From: an uncultured bacterium
GTDB lineage: Bacteria; Oederibacteriota; PGYV01; CAILUR01
DNA length: 10,943 nt
Assembly: GCA_903837445.1 (NCBI GenBank)
Contig: CAILUR010000175.1
Span: forward strand, 1-10,943
Direction of reading: 5' to 3'
Part shown: positions 1 through 7,604 of the stretch, piece after piece
How the letters are laid out: every line of letters starts with the position of its first letter
How positions within the stretch are numbered: the first letter of the stretch is position 1
Notes under the pieces: model-generated
The model's database searches: none
What the model was told of the DNA's origin: nothing
What the model saw: the letters and a program-made list of their open reading frames with translations, nothing else
Program-made: the position numbers and the translations under genes

Positions 1-1
1 A

Positions 2-856
2 AAAAGAATATATTATATTCATAAATACCTGTTTCAGTATTCTGATGATTTAAAAAATACGGATATTAGTAGTATTGAGATTACGGATAAAGAAGTCATT
101 ATGACATTCAGGGATTCTTTGATAAAAATGCTGCTTATGAGGGGTGATACATCTATTCCTCCTTTAGCTGCGTTTAATTTGGGACAGTACGAAAAAGAAG
201 AACTTGATGTTGCTGTCAGTACTGTTAAAAAGAATTTAGGCCGGAAAAAATTTGTACTTATGGATGTAGGTGCGAATGTCGGATGGTTCTCACTTCATAT
301 TGCAAAATTATTCAGAAATAGCCGAATCTTTGCCATTGAACCTATGCCCCACGCTTATGATTGTCTAAAAAGGAATATTAAATTGAATAAATTAGATAAT
401 ATTAGGACTTTCAAAATTGGGTTTTCGGATAAGAAGGCCGCTGTTGAATTCTATTGTGAACCCAAAAGATGCAGTAGTTCTTCAATGAAGAATATTACCG
501 GTACAAAGGAAGTCGAAATCATTAAGGCCCAAACAGAAACTATGGATTCTTTTACCGAATCCCGTAGAATTCAGATCGATTTTATTAAGTGTGATGTTGA
601 AGGTGCGGAATACCTGGTTTTAAAGGGAGGCCTACGGTCATTAACAAGGGATAAACCGATAATATTTATTGAGCTGCTAAGAAAATGGTCTGCAAAGTAT
701 AATTATCAGCCAAACGATGTAATAAAAATGCTTAGACAAATAGGTTATAGTTGTTATAGAATTAATAATTGCCGGCTTGTACGTTTCGATAAAATGACTG
801 AGAATACCAAAGAAACAAATTTCTTTTTTTTAGACAAAAAAAAACATAGAATTTAG
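2..856 (+). CDS. FkbM family SAM-dependent methyltransferase, 5' end outside window
   Basis: This gene probably O-methylates a sugar or other glycan-linked group in the cytoplasm. Numbering from the ATG at 101, the FkbM signatures are a SAM-binding DVGANVG loop at residues 55-61, an acidic residue ending the second strand (IFAIEP, E80), and the DVEGAE motif at 165-170 preceded by FIKC. The last ~60 residues complete the Rossmann-like fold. The ATG at 101 is an internal methionine or a poor start. The same frame is open without a stop from base 2, has no good start codon before 101, and lacks a strong ribosome binding site there. The upstream codons (ending EITDKEVI) read on smoothly into MTFRDSL, which resembles the strand normally lying inside FkbM proteins. 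I therefore treat the gene as truncated by the window edge. The fold is secure; the substrate cannot be told. Confidence 0.88.
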   Translation, partial: KRIYYIHKYLFQYSDDLKNTDISSIEITDKEVIMTFRDSLIKMLLMRGDTSIPPLAAFNLGQYEKEELDVAVSTVKKNLGRKKFVLMDVGANVGWFSLHIAKLFRNSRIFAIEPMPHAYDCLKRNIKLNKLDNIRTFKIGFSDKKAAVEFYCEPKRCSSSSMKNITGTKEVEIIKAQTETMDSFTESRRIQIDFIKCDVEGAEYLVLKGGLRSLTRDKPIIFIELLRKWSAKYNYQPNDVIKMLRQIGYSCYRINNCRLVRFDKMTENTKETNFFFLDKKKHRI

Positions 857-885
857 ATGTCCTGGAATGTAAATTGATAGTCTTA

Positions 886-889
886 GAGG
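886..889 (+). promoter_or_regulatory. Ribosome binding site deciding the 896 start
   Basis: GAGG lies six bases before the ATG at 896. It is directly adjacent to the alternative GTG at 890, which is too close for initiation there. This favours the shorter protein beginning MKLISVV. Confidence 0.6.
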
Positions 890-895
890 GTGAGT

Positions 896-1825
896 ATGAA
901 ATTAATAAGTGTTGTTACTCCTTGCTACAATGAAGAACAAAATGTACAGGAAGTATATGACAGAGTTAGAAAAGTATTTGAATTTAAAAGTAATTATCAA
1001 TATGAACATATTTTCATTGATAATGCTTCAACAGATAAAACGGTGGAAATATTAAGAAGAATAGCATTGTCAGATAAACATATAAAAATTATTGTTAACG
1101 CGCGAAATTTTGGGCCAGTCCGGTCTCCGTTTTACGGGTTGCTTCAAACCTCAGGAGATGCTGCTACCGTTTTAGCGGCAGACCTTCAGGAACCTCCGGA
1201 ATTGTTATATCAATTTATTGAAAAATGGGAATCTGGTTATAAAATAGTCGTAGCCATAAAGCAAGACAGCAAAGAAGCTAGGATCATGTTTTTAATACGT
1301 AAACTATTTTATTATATAGCAAAAAAAGTATCGGACCTGGATCTTTTACAGAATTTTGCAGGCTTTGGTTTATATGACCGTAAAATAATAGATATATTAA
1401 AAAAAATAGAAGACCCATATCCTTATTTCAGGGGATTGATATGTGAGATTGGCTTCGAAAGAGCTGAAATAAAATTTGTGCAACCCGCAAGAACAAGGGG
1501 GAAAACTGGAATAAGTCTTTATTTATTATTTGATGTTGCGATGTTGGGGATCATGAGCCACTCAAAAATACCTTTAAGGATAGCAACAATAACAGGATTT
1601 TGTTTATCGTCTATTAGTATATTAATTTCAATTATATATTTTCTGGGCAAACTTTTATTCTGGAATTATATCCCGATAGGAATAGCTCCGCTTATTATTG
1701 GCGTATTTTTCTTTGCTTCAGTTCAATTGTTCTTTATCGGCATCATCGGTGAATATGTGGGTACAATTTATTCGCAAATTCTTAAAAGATCTTTAGTAAT
1801 TGAAAAGGAAAGAGTTAATTTCTGA
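896..1825 (+). CDS. GtrB/CsbB-type family 2 glycosyltransferase (first copy)
   Basis: This 309-residue protein should transfer a sugar from a nucleotide donor to polyprenyl phosphate at the inner membrane face. An N-terminal GT-A domain begins VVTPCYNEE (residues 6-14), has IDNASTD at 41-47 where most relatives read DDGS, and ADLQEPP at 95-101 as the metal-binding DxD-like region. RTRGKTG at 200-206 is the basic motif before the membrane part. Two hydrophobic helices follow (about 228-255 and 261-287), the second ending in the typical GEYVG. ATG at 896 is chosen over the in-frame GTG at 890 because GAGG at 886-889 sits six bases before it and because the second copy (4133-5071) starts at the same residue. 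The two copies align without gaps over almost their whole length. Which sugar it loads is unknown. Confidence 0.9.
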   Translation: MKLISVVTPCYNEEQNVQEVYDRVRKVFEFKSNYQYEHIFIDNASTDKTVEILRRIALSDKHIKIIVNARNFGPVRSPFYGLLQTSGDAATVLAADLQEPPELLYQFIEKWESGYKIVVAIKQDSKEARIMFLIRKLFYYIAKKVSDLDLLQNFAGFGLYDRKIIDILKKIEDPYPYFRGLICEIGFERAEIKFVQPARTRGKTGISLYLLFDVAMLGIMSHSKIPLRIATITGFCLSSISILISIIYFLGKLLFWNYIPIGIAPLIIGVFFFASVQLFFIGIIGEYVGTIYSQILKRSLVIEKERVNF

Positions 1826-1876
1826 AAGTTGATTATTATTTGAGGTTAAAAAGAAAAAACACCTACATTTAAATAC

Positions 1877-1881
1877 AGGAG
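1877..1881 (+). promoter_or_regulatory. Ribosome binding site for a TTG start
   Basis: AGGAG lies seven bases before the TTG at 1889. The spacing is ideal and supports this rare start codon for the methyltransferase. The next ATG in frame would remove the first zinc-ribbon cysteine pair. Confidence 0.75.
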
Positions 1882-1888
1882 CCGATAC

Positions 1889-3031
1889 TTGAAAAAAGGA
1901 TGCATTATATGTAACACTGAATTAATTGAGGCACCGCTGCTTAAATATGAAAACATGCCAAAAGCGGCTCAAAAACTTCCGGATAAAGCGGAATTAAAAC
2001 TTGATAAAGGCAGAAAGCTTAATATTTCCCAATGCTCAGGTTGTGGCCTTGTTCAGTTGAGAGGCAAACCAGTATCGTATTACAGAGAGGTTATTAGGGC
2101 TTCTGCATTTTCTCCTGAAATGAAGTATTTTAGAAAAAGACAATTTAAAGATTTTATCTTAAAATATGGTCTTAAAGGGCAGAAAATACTAGAGATAGGA
2201 TGCGGAAATGGAGAATATCTTTCATTAATGAGATCTACCGGAATAAAAACATACGGTATTGAGTATTCAAAGCCGGCGGTTAATGCGTGTAAACGCAGCG
2301 GTTTGAAAGTAATCCGCTTTTTTCCCGAAAAGGAAAAAGAGATTCTAATAGACGGACCTTTTAAAGCTTTCTATACGCTTAATTTTCTTGAACATTTACC
2401 TTTGCCGGGAATAATGCTAAAATTTGCCGCGAATAATATTTGTGAAAATGGCGTGGGGCTCATTGAAGTTCCAAATTTCGACATGATCCAAAAAAAGCAC
2501 TTATTTTATGAATTTATTGGCGACCATCTTTCTTATTTTACAAAGGATACTCTGACGGCGTTGCTTAAAATTAACGGTTTTGATGTACTTGATTGCAGGA
2601 TTGTATGGCATAATTATATTATTTCTTCTGAAGTCAGAAAAAGATCCCGGATGGATATAAAAAGTTTTAACAATAACAGGTCGAAAATTACAAAAGAGCT
2701 CCAAGAATTTATTAACTCATCCGGGGTTAGAAGGATCGCAGTGTGGGGTGCTGGGCATCAAGCACTTGCCTTAATTGCTCTTGCCGGAATAAAAGATAAA
2801 ATATGTTACGTTGTAGACTCTGCACCATTTAAACAAGGCCGATATACTGCCGCAACACATATTCCTATTGTATCTCCTGATTTTCTTGATAAAGAACCGG
2901 TAGCCGCGATAATAATTATGGCTGCGAGCTATTCTGATGAAGTGGCAAAAATTATCAGAAAAAGATATAAAAACCGTATAAAAACTGCGATAGTTCGCGA
3001 TAATGGTCTTGCAGTCTGCGGTGGATTTTAA
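1889..3031 (+). CDS. Zinc-ribbon class I methyltransferase, sugar C-methyltransferase-like
   Basis: The 380-residue protein has the three-part build of NDP-hexose C-methyltransferases (TylC3-like). An N-terminal zinc-binding domain has CIIC at residues 5-8 and CSGCGLVQL at 49-57. A SAM-binding methyltransferase core follows, with ILEIGCGNG at 100-108, E125 ending strand two, NFLEHL at 165-170 and DHLSYF at 212-217. A C-terminal Rossmann-like domain has WGAGHQAL at 286-293, then VVDSAPFKQGRYTAATHIPI at 308-327. These C-terminal signatures are characteristic of the family's Methyltransf_14 domain. The likely job is C-methylation of a keto-sugar nucleotide before transfer. The TTG start is needed to keep both cysteine pairs. 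The stop codon overlaps the ribosome binding site of the radical SAM gene, suggesting coupled expression. Some family members do other sugar chemistry, so the reaction is inferred. Confidence 0.87.
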   Translation: MKKGCIICNTELIEAPLLKYENMPKAAQKLPDKAELKLDKGRKLNISQCSGCGLVQLRGKPVSYYREVIRASAFSPEMKYFRKRQFKDFILKYGLKGQKILEIGCGNGEYLSLMRSTGIKTYGIEYSKPAVNACKRSGLKVIRFFPEKEKEILIDGPFKAFYTLNFLEHLPLPGIMLKFAANNICENGVGLIEVPNFDMIQKKHLFYEFIGDHLSYFTKDTLTALLKINGFDVLDCRIVWHNYIISSEVRKRSRMDIKSFNNNRSKITKELQEFINSSGVRRIAVWGAGHQALALIALAGIKDKICYVVDSAPFKQGRYTAATHIPIVSPDFLDKEPVAAIIIMAASYSDEVAKIIRKRYKNRIKTAIVRDNGLAVCGGF

Positions 3032-3035
3032 GGAG
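3030..3035 (+). promoter_or_regulatory. Ribosome binding site overlapping the upstream stop codon
   Basis: AAGGAG begins inside the TAA of the methyltransferase gene and lies six bases before the ATG at 3042. It argues for 3042 rather than the in-frame ATG at 3003, which lies inside the upstream gene without a site of its own. Confidence 0.75.
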
Positions 3036-3041
3036 CTGAAA

Positions 3042-4124
3042 ATGCCTAAAGAAGAGGGAAAACTAAATTCTGAAGAGCAGGTAAAGCGTAATAGGCTTAA
3101 AAATGAAAAGCCTTATGTTTATGAAAAGATAATGAAATATGAAGAAAAGGTGAAAAAAAACGAAAGTATAGCGATCTTGCAGTTTCAATATGATTACAGG
3201 TGCAATTTTCAATGTCAACATTGTTGTGTGACAAAACTTAGAGAGAAAAGCTCCGATAGATATTTTACTCTACCTGATGTGGAGAGCCTTTCAAAACAGG
3301 CTGATGAAATGGGTTTGGCGCATATTGTGATAACCGGAGGGGAACCTCTTGTGTTTCCCGATTTTGACGGGTTGGTCGCAGCTATAGATCCGAATAAATT
3401 CTATATTACCTCGGACACAAACGGCTGGTATCTTGATGAAGCCAGAGCAAAACATCTTAAAGAAATAGGAGTTGACAAGATACAGCTCAGTTTGGACAGT
3501 CTTATAGCAAAGGAACATGATGATTTTAGGCGCAAAACCGGTTCTCATGAAAGAGCGGTAAGAGCCATTGATGCATCGCAAAAAGCCGGGCTAAATATCA
3601 TTATTGCGACGGTTGTAACAAAACAGAGAGTGAGGTCAGCGGAATTTTTAGAATTTTTAAAATTTGCAAACGGGAAAAACGTTCCGGTTTTCGTTACTTA
3701 CGCAAAACCTGTCGGAGATTGGACAGGTAATTTGGATATTTTGGTCACAAAAGATGACATGTCCTATATGAGGGAACTTGAGACTAGGTATAAAGTATTC
3801 ACGCATTTGACTCCTTCTTATGGACTTGACCTGGGGTGTATCGCCGTAAAAAGGATGGTTTCAATAACCAAATATGGTGATGTTATGCCTTGTCCATATA
3901 TTCATGTTTCAATAGGGAATGTGTTCACTGAGCCTCTAAAGGATATTATCGCAAGAGGGATGAACATTAAATATTTTGGACAGCATGTTGATACCTGTAT
4001 TATTGCTGAAGATAGGGAGTTTATAAATGAAATAGAATTTAAAAAGATATACGGGAAAAAACTTCCGGTTGATTATTATGAAGTTTTCAGCAGGAAAGAC
4101 CTTATTGATCCCAATAAATTTTAG
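3042..4124 (+). CDS. Radical SAM protein with reduced SPASM/twitch-like C-terminus
   Basis: This 360-residue cytoplasmic iron-sulfur enzyme should cleave SAM reductively to start radical chemistry. Numbering from the ATG at 3042, the cluster motif CNFQCQHC gives C54, C58 and C61, with C62 next to it. TGGEP follows at 98-102, and QLSLDS at 148-153 is a typical barrel strand. The C-terminal part carries GCIAVKR (C266), GDVMPCPY (C284), a GNVF turn and TCIIAED (C319). This pattern resembles a SPASM or twitch domain with fewer cysteines than the full set. About 40 highly charged residues precede the barrel. It sits between a sugar C-methyltransferase-like gene and a glycosyltransferase, so sugar tailoring (epimerisation, deamination, dehydration or methylation) is the natural guess. 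No peptide substrate gene is visible. Family assignment is firm; reaction and substrate are unknown. Confidence 0.88.
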   Translation: MPKEEGKLNSEEQVKRNRLKNEKPYVYEKIMKYEEKVKKNESIAILQFQYDYRCNFQCQHCCVTKLREKSSDRYFTLPDVESLSKQADEMGLAHIVITGGEPLVFPDFDGLVAAIDPNKFYITSDTNGWYLDEARAKHLKEIGVDKIQLSLDSLIAKEHDDFRRKTGSHERAVRAIDASQKAGLNIIIATVVTKQRVRSAEFLEFLKFANGKNVPVFVTYAKPVGDWTGNLDILVTKDDMSYMRELETRYKVFTHLTPSYGLDLGCIAVKRMVSITKYGDVMPCPYIHVSIGNVFTEPLKDIIARGMNIKYFGQHVDTCIIAEDREFINEIEFKKIYGKKLPVDYYEVFSRKDLIDPNKF

Positions 4125-4132
4125 GAGAAGGC

Positions 4133-5071
4133 ATGAAACTGATAAGTGTGGTTACTCCATGTTTCAATGAAGAAGAAAATATAGGTGAAGTCTATAAGCA
4201 GGTTAAAAAGGTATTTGAAGGTCTTTCCAAATACACTTATGAGCATATTTTTATAGATAATAATTCCCAGGACGAAACGGTCTCAATATTAAAGGATATT
4301 GCAGCCAAGGATACCAATGTAAAAATTATAGTAAATTCCAGAAATTTTGGATTTATACGATCACCTTTCTATGGGTTGCTTCAATCAAGTGGCGACGCGG
4401 CGACAATACTGTCAGCTGATCTTCAAGATCCACCTGCCTTGCTAGTTGATTTTTTAGAAAAATGGGAAAAGGGTTTTAGAATAGTAATAGCTGTAAAAAA
4501 GAAAAGCAAGTTTCCCGATGTAATGCGGGCTATTAAAAATATTTTCTATAATATAATGAAAAATATGTCCGAAATTGATTTTATACGAAATTTTTCAGGT
4601 TATGGACTTTATGACAAAAGTGTTATAGAGGCGTTACGAAAATATGACGAATGCTATCCAAATGTCAGAAGCTTGATTTGTGAGATAGGTTTTAAGAAGG
4701 CTGAAGTGGAATATTTAAAATCTGCAAGAAAAAAAGGAAGAACTAAAAACAATTTATATTTCTTATTTGATATGTCAATGCTGAATATAACTAATAGCTC
4801 AAAGGTTCCTCTTAGGATAGTGACTTTATTGGGTTTTATAATTTCTTTAATAAGTATTTTTGTGGCTTTTGTATATTTTGTATATAAGTTAATATATTGG
4901 GATAATTTCGGTTTTGGCATGGCTCCCCTGGTAATGGGGCTTTTTTTCTTTTCTTCCATGCAATTATTTTTTATTGGTATAGTGGGTGAGTATATCGGGT
5001 TAATATATACTCAGGTGTTTAAACGTCCGCTTGTTATAGAGAAAGAAAGGATAAATTTCGATAATAATTGA
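4133..5071 (+). CDS. GtrB/CsbB-type family 2 glycosyltransferase (second copy)
   Basis: The 312-residue protein is a close paralogue of the product of 896-1825, with the same domain order and C-terminal membrane pair. Shared blocks include MKLISVVTPC, YEHIFIDN, RSPFYGLLQ, LICEIGF and LVIEKER. It has FNEEEN at 11-16, IDNNSQD at 41-47 and ADLQDPP at 95-101, keeping the usual aspartate where the first copy has glutamate. Membrane helices lie at roughly 228-255 and 261-287, ending in GEYIG. It should make a polyprenyl-phosphate-linked sugar, perhaps a different one from the first copy, since residues around the acceptor-side region diverge most (about 122-175). AGGAGA at 4123-4128 precedes the ATG at good spacing and overlaps the radical SAM stop codon, so the two are probably translated together. 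Confidence 0.9.
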   Translation: MKLISVVTPCFNEEENIGEVYKQVKKVFEGLSKYTYEHIFIDNNSQDETVSILKDIAAKDTNVKIIVNSRNFGFIRSPFYGLLQSSGDAATILSADLQDPPALLVDFLEKWEKGFRIVIAVKKKSKFPDVMRAIKNIFYNIMKNMSEIDFIRNFSGYGLYDKSVIEALRKYDECYPNVRSLICEIGFKKAEVEYLKSARKKGRTKNNLYFLFDMSMLNITNSSKVPLRIVTLLGFIISLISIFVAFVYFVYKLIYWDNFGFGMAPLVMGLFFFSSMQLFFIGIVGEYIGLIYTQVFKRPLVIEKERINFDNN

Positions 5072-5127
5072 TTTTTCGCACTCACAGTGGGATTTATGTT
5101 GCTTAATATTATTTGAGGAGAAAGTAA

Positions 5128-7536
5128 ATGGTATTATCGAATGGCGCCCTTTTATATTTCAAAAATGCAATGCGCAGGCATTTATGGCCTTTGATACTCT
5201 TTTCCATTATAGGCCTGGGTTTCCTTGTATTCGTTTCTCAGGAGAACAGGCAAGTCTATGGTTCAGATATCTCACTTATGAGCTATGGCGGGGCTTTTTC
5301 TGAAGAAATGTTAAGTCTAAATAATTTCCCTTATTGGAATCCCTACGTAAATGGTGGAATGCCCCACATGTCAGCTTTAAATTCAACCTTTTTCTTTCCA
5401 ACTAGTTTTATTATGTATATTCAGAAAATTCCCATACATCAGATATTTCTTTATTCCTGCGTTATTGCAATAATATTTGCCGGTTTTTTTATGTATCTTT
5501 TTATTAATTATATAGGATTTGCAAAAACAACAGCATGTGTTTCTGGTGTATTTTTCTGTCTCAACGGAAGTTTTTTTACATATATTAATCCAGGTCATGA
5601 TGTAATGATGCTTTCTCTGACCTTCTTACCTGCCTCATTCTATTTTATTGCCAGGGGTGTAAGAGAAGATAGAGTCTATCATTATATGCTTGCCGGTTGT
5701 ATGCTCGCGATACAATCACTAACTATAATGTATCAGATGACTTTTTATACTGTGATATGCCTTACGGCTTATTTCCTGTTTCTTTTTATTTCCGAGAAAA
5801 AAATTTTTAAACATCTTTTATTCTTTTTGCTAACAGGGTTATTTGTTGTTTTATTTTCAGCAGTTCAACTAGTGCAGTCCTTGGAATATCTTAAATATTC
5901 CTTTAGAGCTGGTGTAAATTTTGAGTTTTTTTCGACCTGGTCGTTTCACCCGGTGGAGACCATAGTTTATCTTTATCCTAAGTTTTTTGGTTTTCTTGAG
6001 GGGCTTTACTGGGGGCGGAGTCAATTCTGGCTGCATAACGATTACCTTGGGATATTGCCTTTGATCTTTGTTTTTGCCGGAATATACTTTGCCTATAAGA
6101 ATAAAACAATGTGGTTCTTTGTTTTAATGGCCGCAGGTATTTTGATTCTGGCTTTCGGTGGTTTTACTCCGCTCCATAAAATATTATTCAAAATTCCCGT
6201 AGTAAACGGATTCCGCAATTCTTCAAGATGGCTCGGGTTCTTCTCTTTTTCTTTGATAATTGTTGCAGCTTATGGTGTGGAATATATACTAAATTATTGC
6301 CGTGAAAAAGTTACCGCAGAAAATGCCGGCAGGATGAAGAAGTTCCTTCTGGGCGTTTTTGTGTCAGGGGTAGTTGCGCTTTTGATATATCTAATATTTT
6401 CCTCAAGTAGTGAAACTATGATTTCCAAAATAAAAGTACTCCCCCAGTTTACGGAGAAATTTCAGCCTAAGGACCAGGATTTCGTTTCAAGAGTATTGTA
6501 TCTTATGATAAAGGAAGATATGCTCCTTCTTTGGATACATATATTTTCAGGCCTGGCTTTTATATATATGATTGTAAAGGGTTGGCTCCCAAAAGGTATA
6601 GTACTTATGGGTTGCCTCTTATTTGTAGTACTGGATAATGGTCTTCTTTTTATGCAGGAACATGTATATGAAGTTGGAGGAAATCAATATAAGGTTCAAT
6701 GCATAAAAACTGAGCCTGTTGATCAGGAAGAGCCGGGACGGGCTGAAATCCGCAATTTCTTGAGCAAGGATAAATCTCTATACAGAGTCATGCCTGTGGG
6801 AAACCTTTTTAATAAAAACTGGTTTACAGCAGATAAAATTCAAAGTTGCGGAGGTTATCATAATGCTCCGCTGGAGAACTTTTTTACGATGCAGAGCAAA
6901 GGGTTGATAAATGATTTCAGGTTCCTTAGCTTGCTTAATGCAAAATATTTCTTAGCGGAAGCACCTATGAATCATCCTTACCTCAGGCTGGTGAGTGACG
7001 GGAGGATAAAAATATATCAAAATACTACAGTTCTGCCCCGATCTATGCTTTATACGAAATGTGTCAACTTAGATAAAGAACAAATGTTTTTAAAGATGAA
7101 AGAACAGGCATTTGATCCTTTAAACGGGCTTATTTTAAATGAGGAGTTTAAAGAACCGCTGGATAATGTTCGATATACAGGCACAGAGATAAACATTACA
7201 AAATATGAAGAAAATAGAATCTTGCTGGAAACTGAAAACTCCGGTAACGCGATGCTGTTTTTAAGTGAAGTGTATTATCCGGAATGGAAGGCTTATGTTG
7301 ACGGAAAAGAAACAAAGATTTATCAGGCATTTGGTTTATTTAGAACCATATATCTGCCCAAGGGGAAGCATAAAGTAGAATTTAGATGGGACCCGAAGGT
7401 ATTTTATGCAGGGGCGATAACAACTCTTTTGACGCTTATAATTGTCATCATTTTGGGAATTTTTACTTTCAGGCGGAAGAATCAAATCACGGTCAGTGCT
7501 AAACCGGACAGTAGTCAAACTTTAAAAAGAAAATAG
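5128..7536 (+). CDS. YfhO-family membrane protein, GT-C-like glycosyltransferase
   Basis: This 802-residue polytopic membrane protein matches the YfhO family, whose studied members act with CsbB-type enzymes to add sugars to lipoteichoic acid outside the membrane. One helix (about 20-37) leads to a first outer loop with D47, then NFPYWNPYVNGGMP at 66-79, the family's most recognisable motif. Many helices follow up to about residue 425, with more at about 465-508. A soluble outer domain (about 510-755) ends with FLSEVYYPEWKAYVDGK at 711-727 and the LPKGKHKVEFRWDP segment at 743-756. A last helix (759-780) and a basic cytoplasmic tail close the protein. GAGGAG at 5115-5120 supports the ATG. It follows two GtrB-like genes, the expected suppliers of its lipid-linked donor. 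The acceptor polymer is unknown. Confidence 0.88.
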   Translation: MVLSNGALLYFKNAMRRHLWPLILFSIIGLGFLVFVSQENRQVYGSDISLMSYGGAFSEEMLSLNNFPYWNPYVNGGMPHMSALNSTFFFPTSFIMYIQKIPIHQIFLYSCVIAIIFAGFFMYLFINYIGFAKTTACVSGVFFCLNGSFFTYINPGHDVMMLSLTFLPASFYFIARGVREDRVYHYMLAGCMLAIQSLTIMYQMTFYTVICLTAYFLFLFISEKKIFKHLLFFLLTGLFVVLFSAVQLVQSLEYLKYSFRAGVNFEFFSTWSFHPVETIVYLYPKFFGFLEGLYWGRSQFWLHNDYLGILPLIFVFAGIYFAYKNKTMWFFVLMAAGILILAFGGFTPLHKILFKIPVVNGFRNSSRWLGFFSFSLIIVAAYGVEYILNYCREKVTAENAGRMKKFLLGVFVSGVVALLIYLIFSSSSETMISKIKVLPQFTEKFQPKDQDFVSRVLYLMIKEDMLLLWIHIFSGLAFIYMIVKGWLPKGIVLMGCLLFVVLDNGLLFMQEHVYEVGGNQYKVQCIKTEPVDQEEPGRAEIRNFLSKDKSLYRVMPVGNLFNKNWFTADKIQSCGGYHNAPLENFFTMQSKGLINDFRFLSLLNAKYFLAEAPMNHPYLRLVSDGRIKIYQNTTVLPRSMLYTKCVNLDKEQMFLKMKEQAFDPLNGLILNEEFKEPLDNVRYTGTEINITKYEENRILLETENSGNAMLFLSEVYYPEWKAYVDGKETKIYQAFGLFRTIYLPKGKHKVEFRWDPKVFYAGAITTLLTLIIVIILGIFTFRRKNQITVSAKPDSSQTLKRK

Positions 7537-7569
7537 GCCCGAGAAAAATATAAAAACTTAGTTTCTTGC

Positions 7570-7598
7570 TTTACTACAAAGCGCTTTTATGATATATT
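7570..7598 (+). promoter_or_regulatory. Sigma-70-type promoter for a leaderless gene
   Basis: TTTACT at 7570-7575 and TATATT at 7593-7598 are separated by 17 bases, matching four and five of six consensus bases. The start codon at 7605 begins only seven bases after the -10 box, so transcription would start at or next to the ATG. No ribosome binding site is present in front of it. A perfect ten-base palindrome, AAAGCGCTTT at 7578-7587, fills the spacer and could be an operator or chance. Confidence 0.6.
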
Positions 7599-7604
7599 CT
7601 TAAT

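Noticed and set aside
3003..3041. Longer radical SAM protein starting at the ATG at 3003
   Set aside because: That start lies inside the upstream gene, lacks a ribosome binding site, and the ATG at 3042 has AAGGAG at ideal spacing.
5072..5127. Possible promoter or hairpin before the YfhO gene (CACTCACAGTG)
   Set aside because: The stem is only four base pairs, and no -35/-10 pair with acceptable spacing was found. The ribosome binding site at 5115-5120 is the only convincing signal.
7537..7604. Transcription terminator after the YfhO gene
   Set aside because: No GC-rich hairpin followed by a T run is present; the only palindrome, AAAGCGCTTT, lacks a loop and sits within the promoter spacer.
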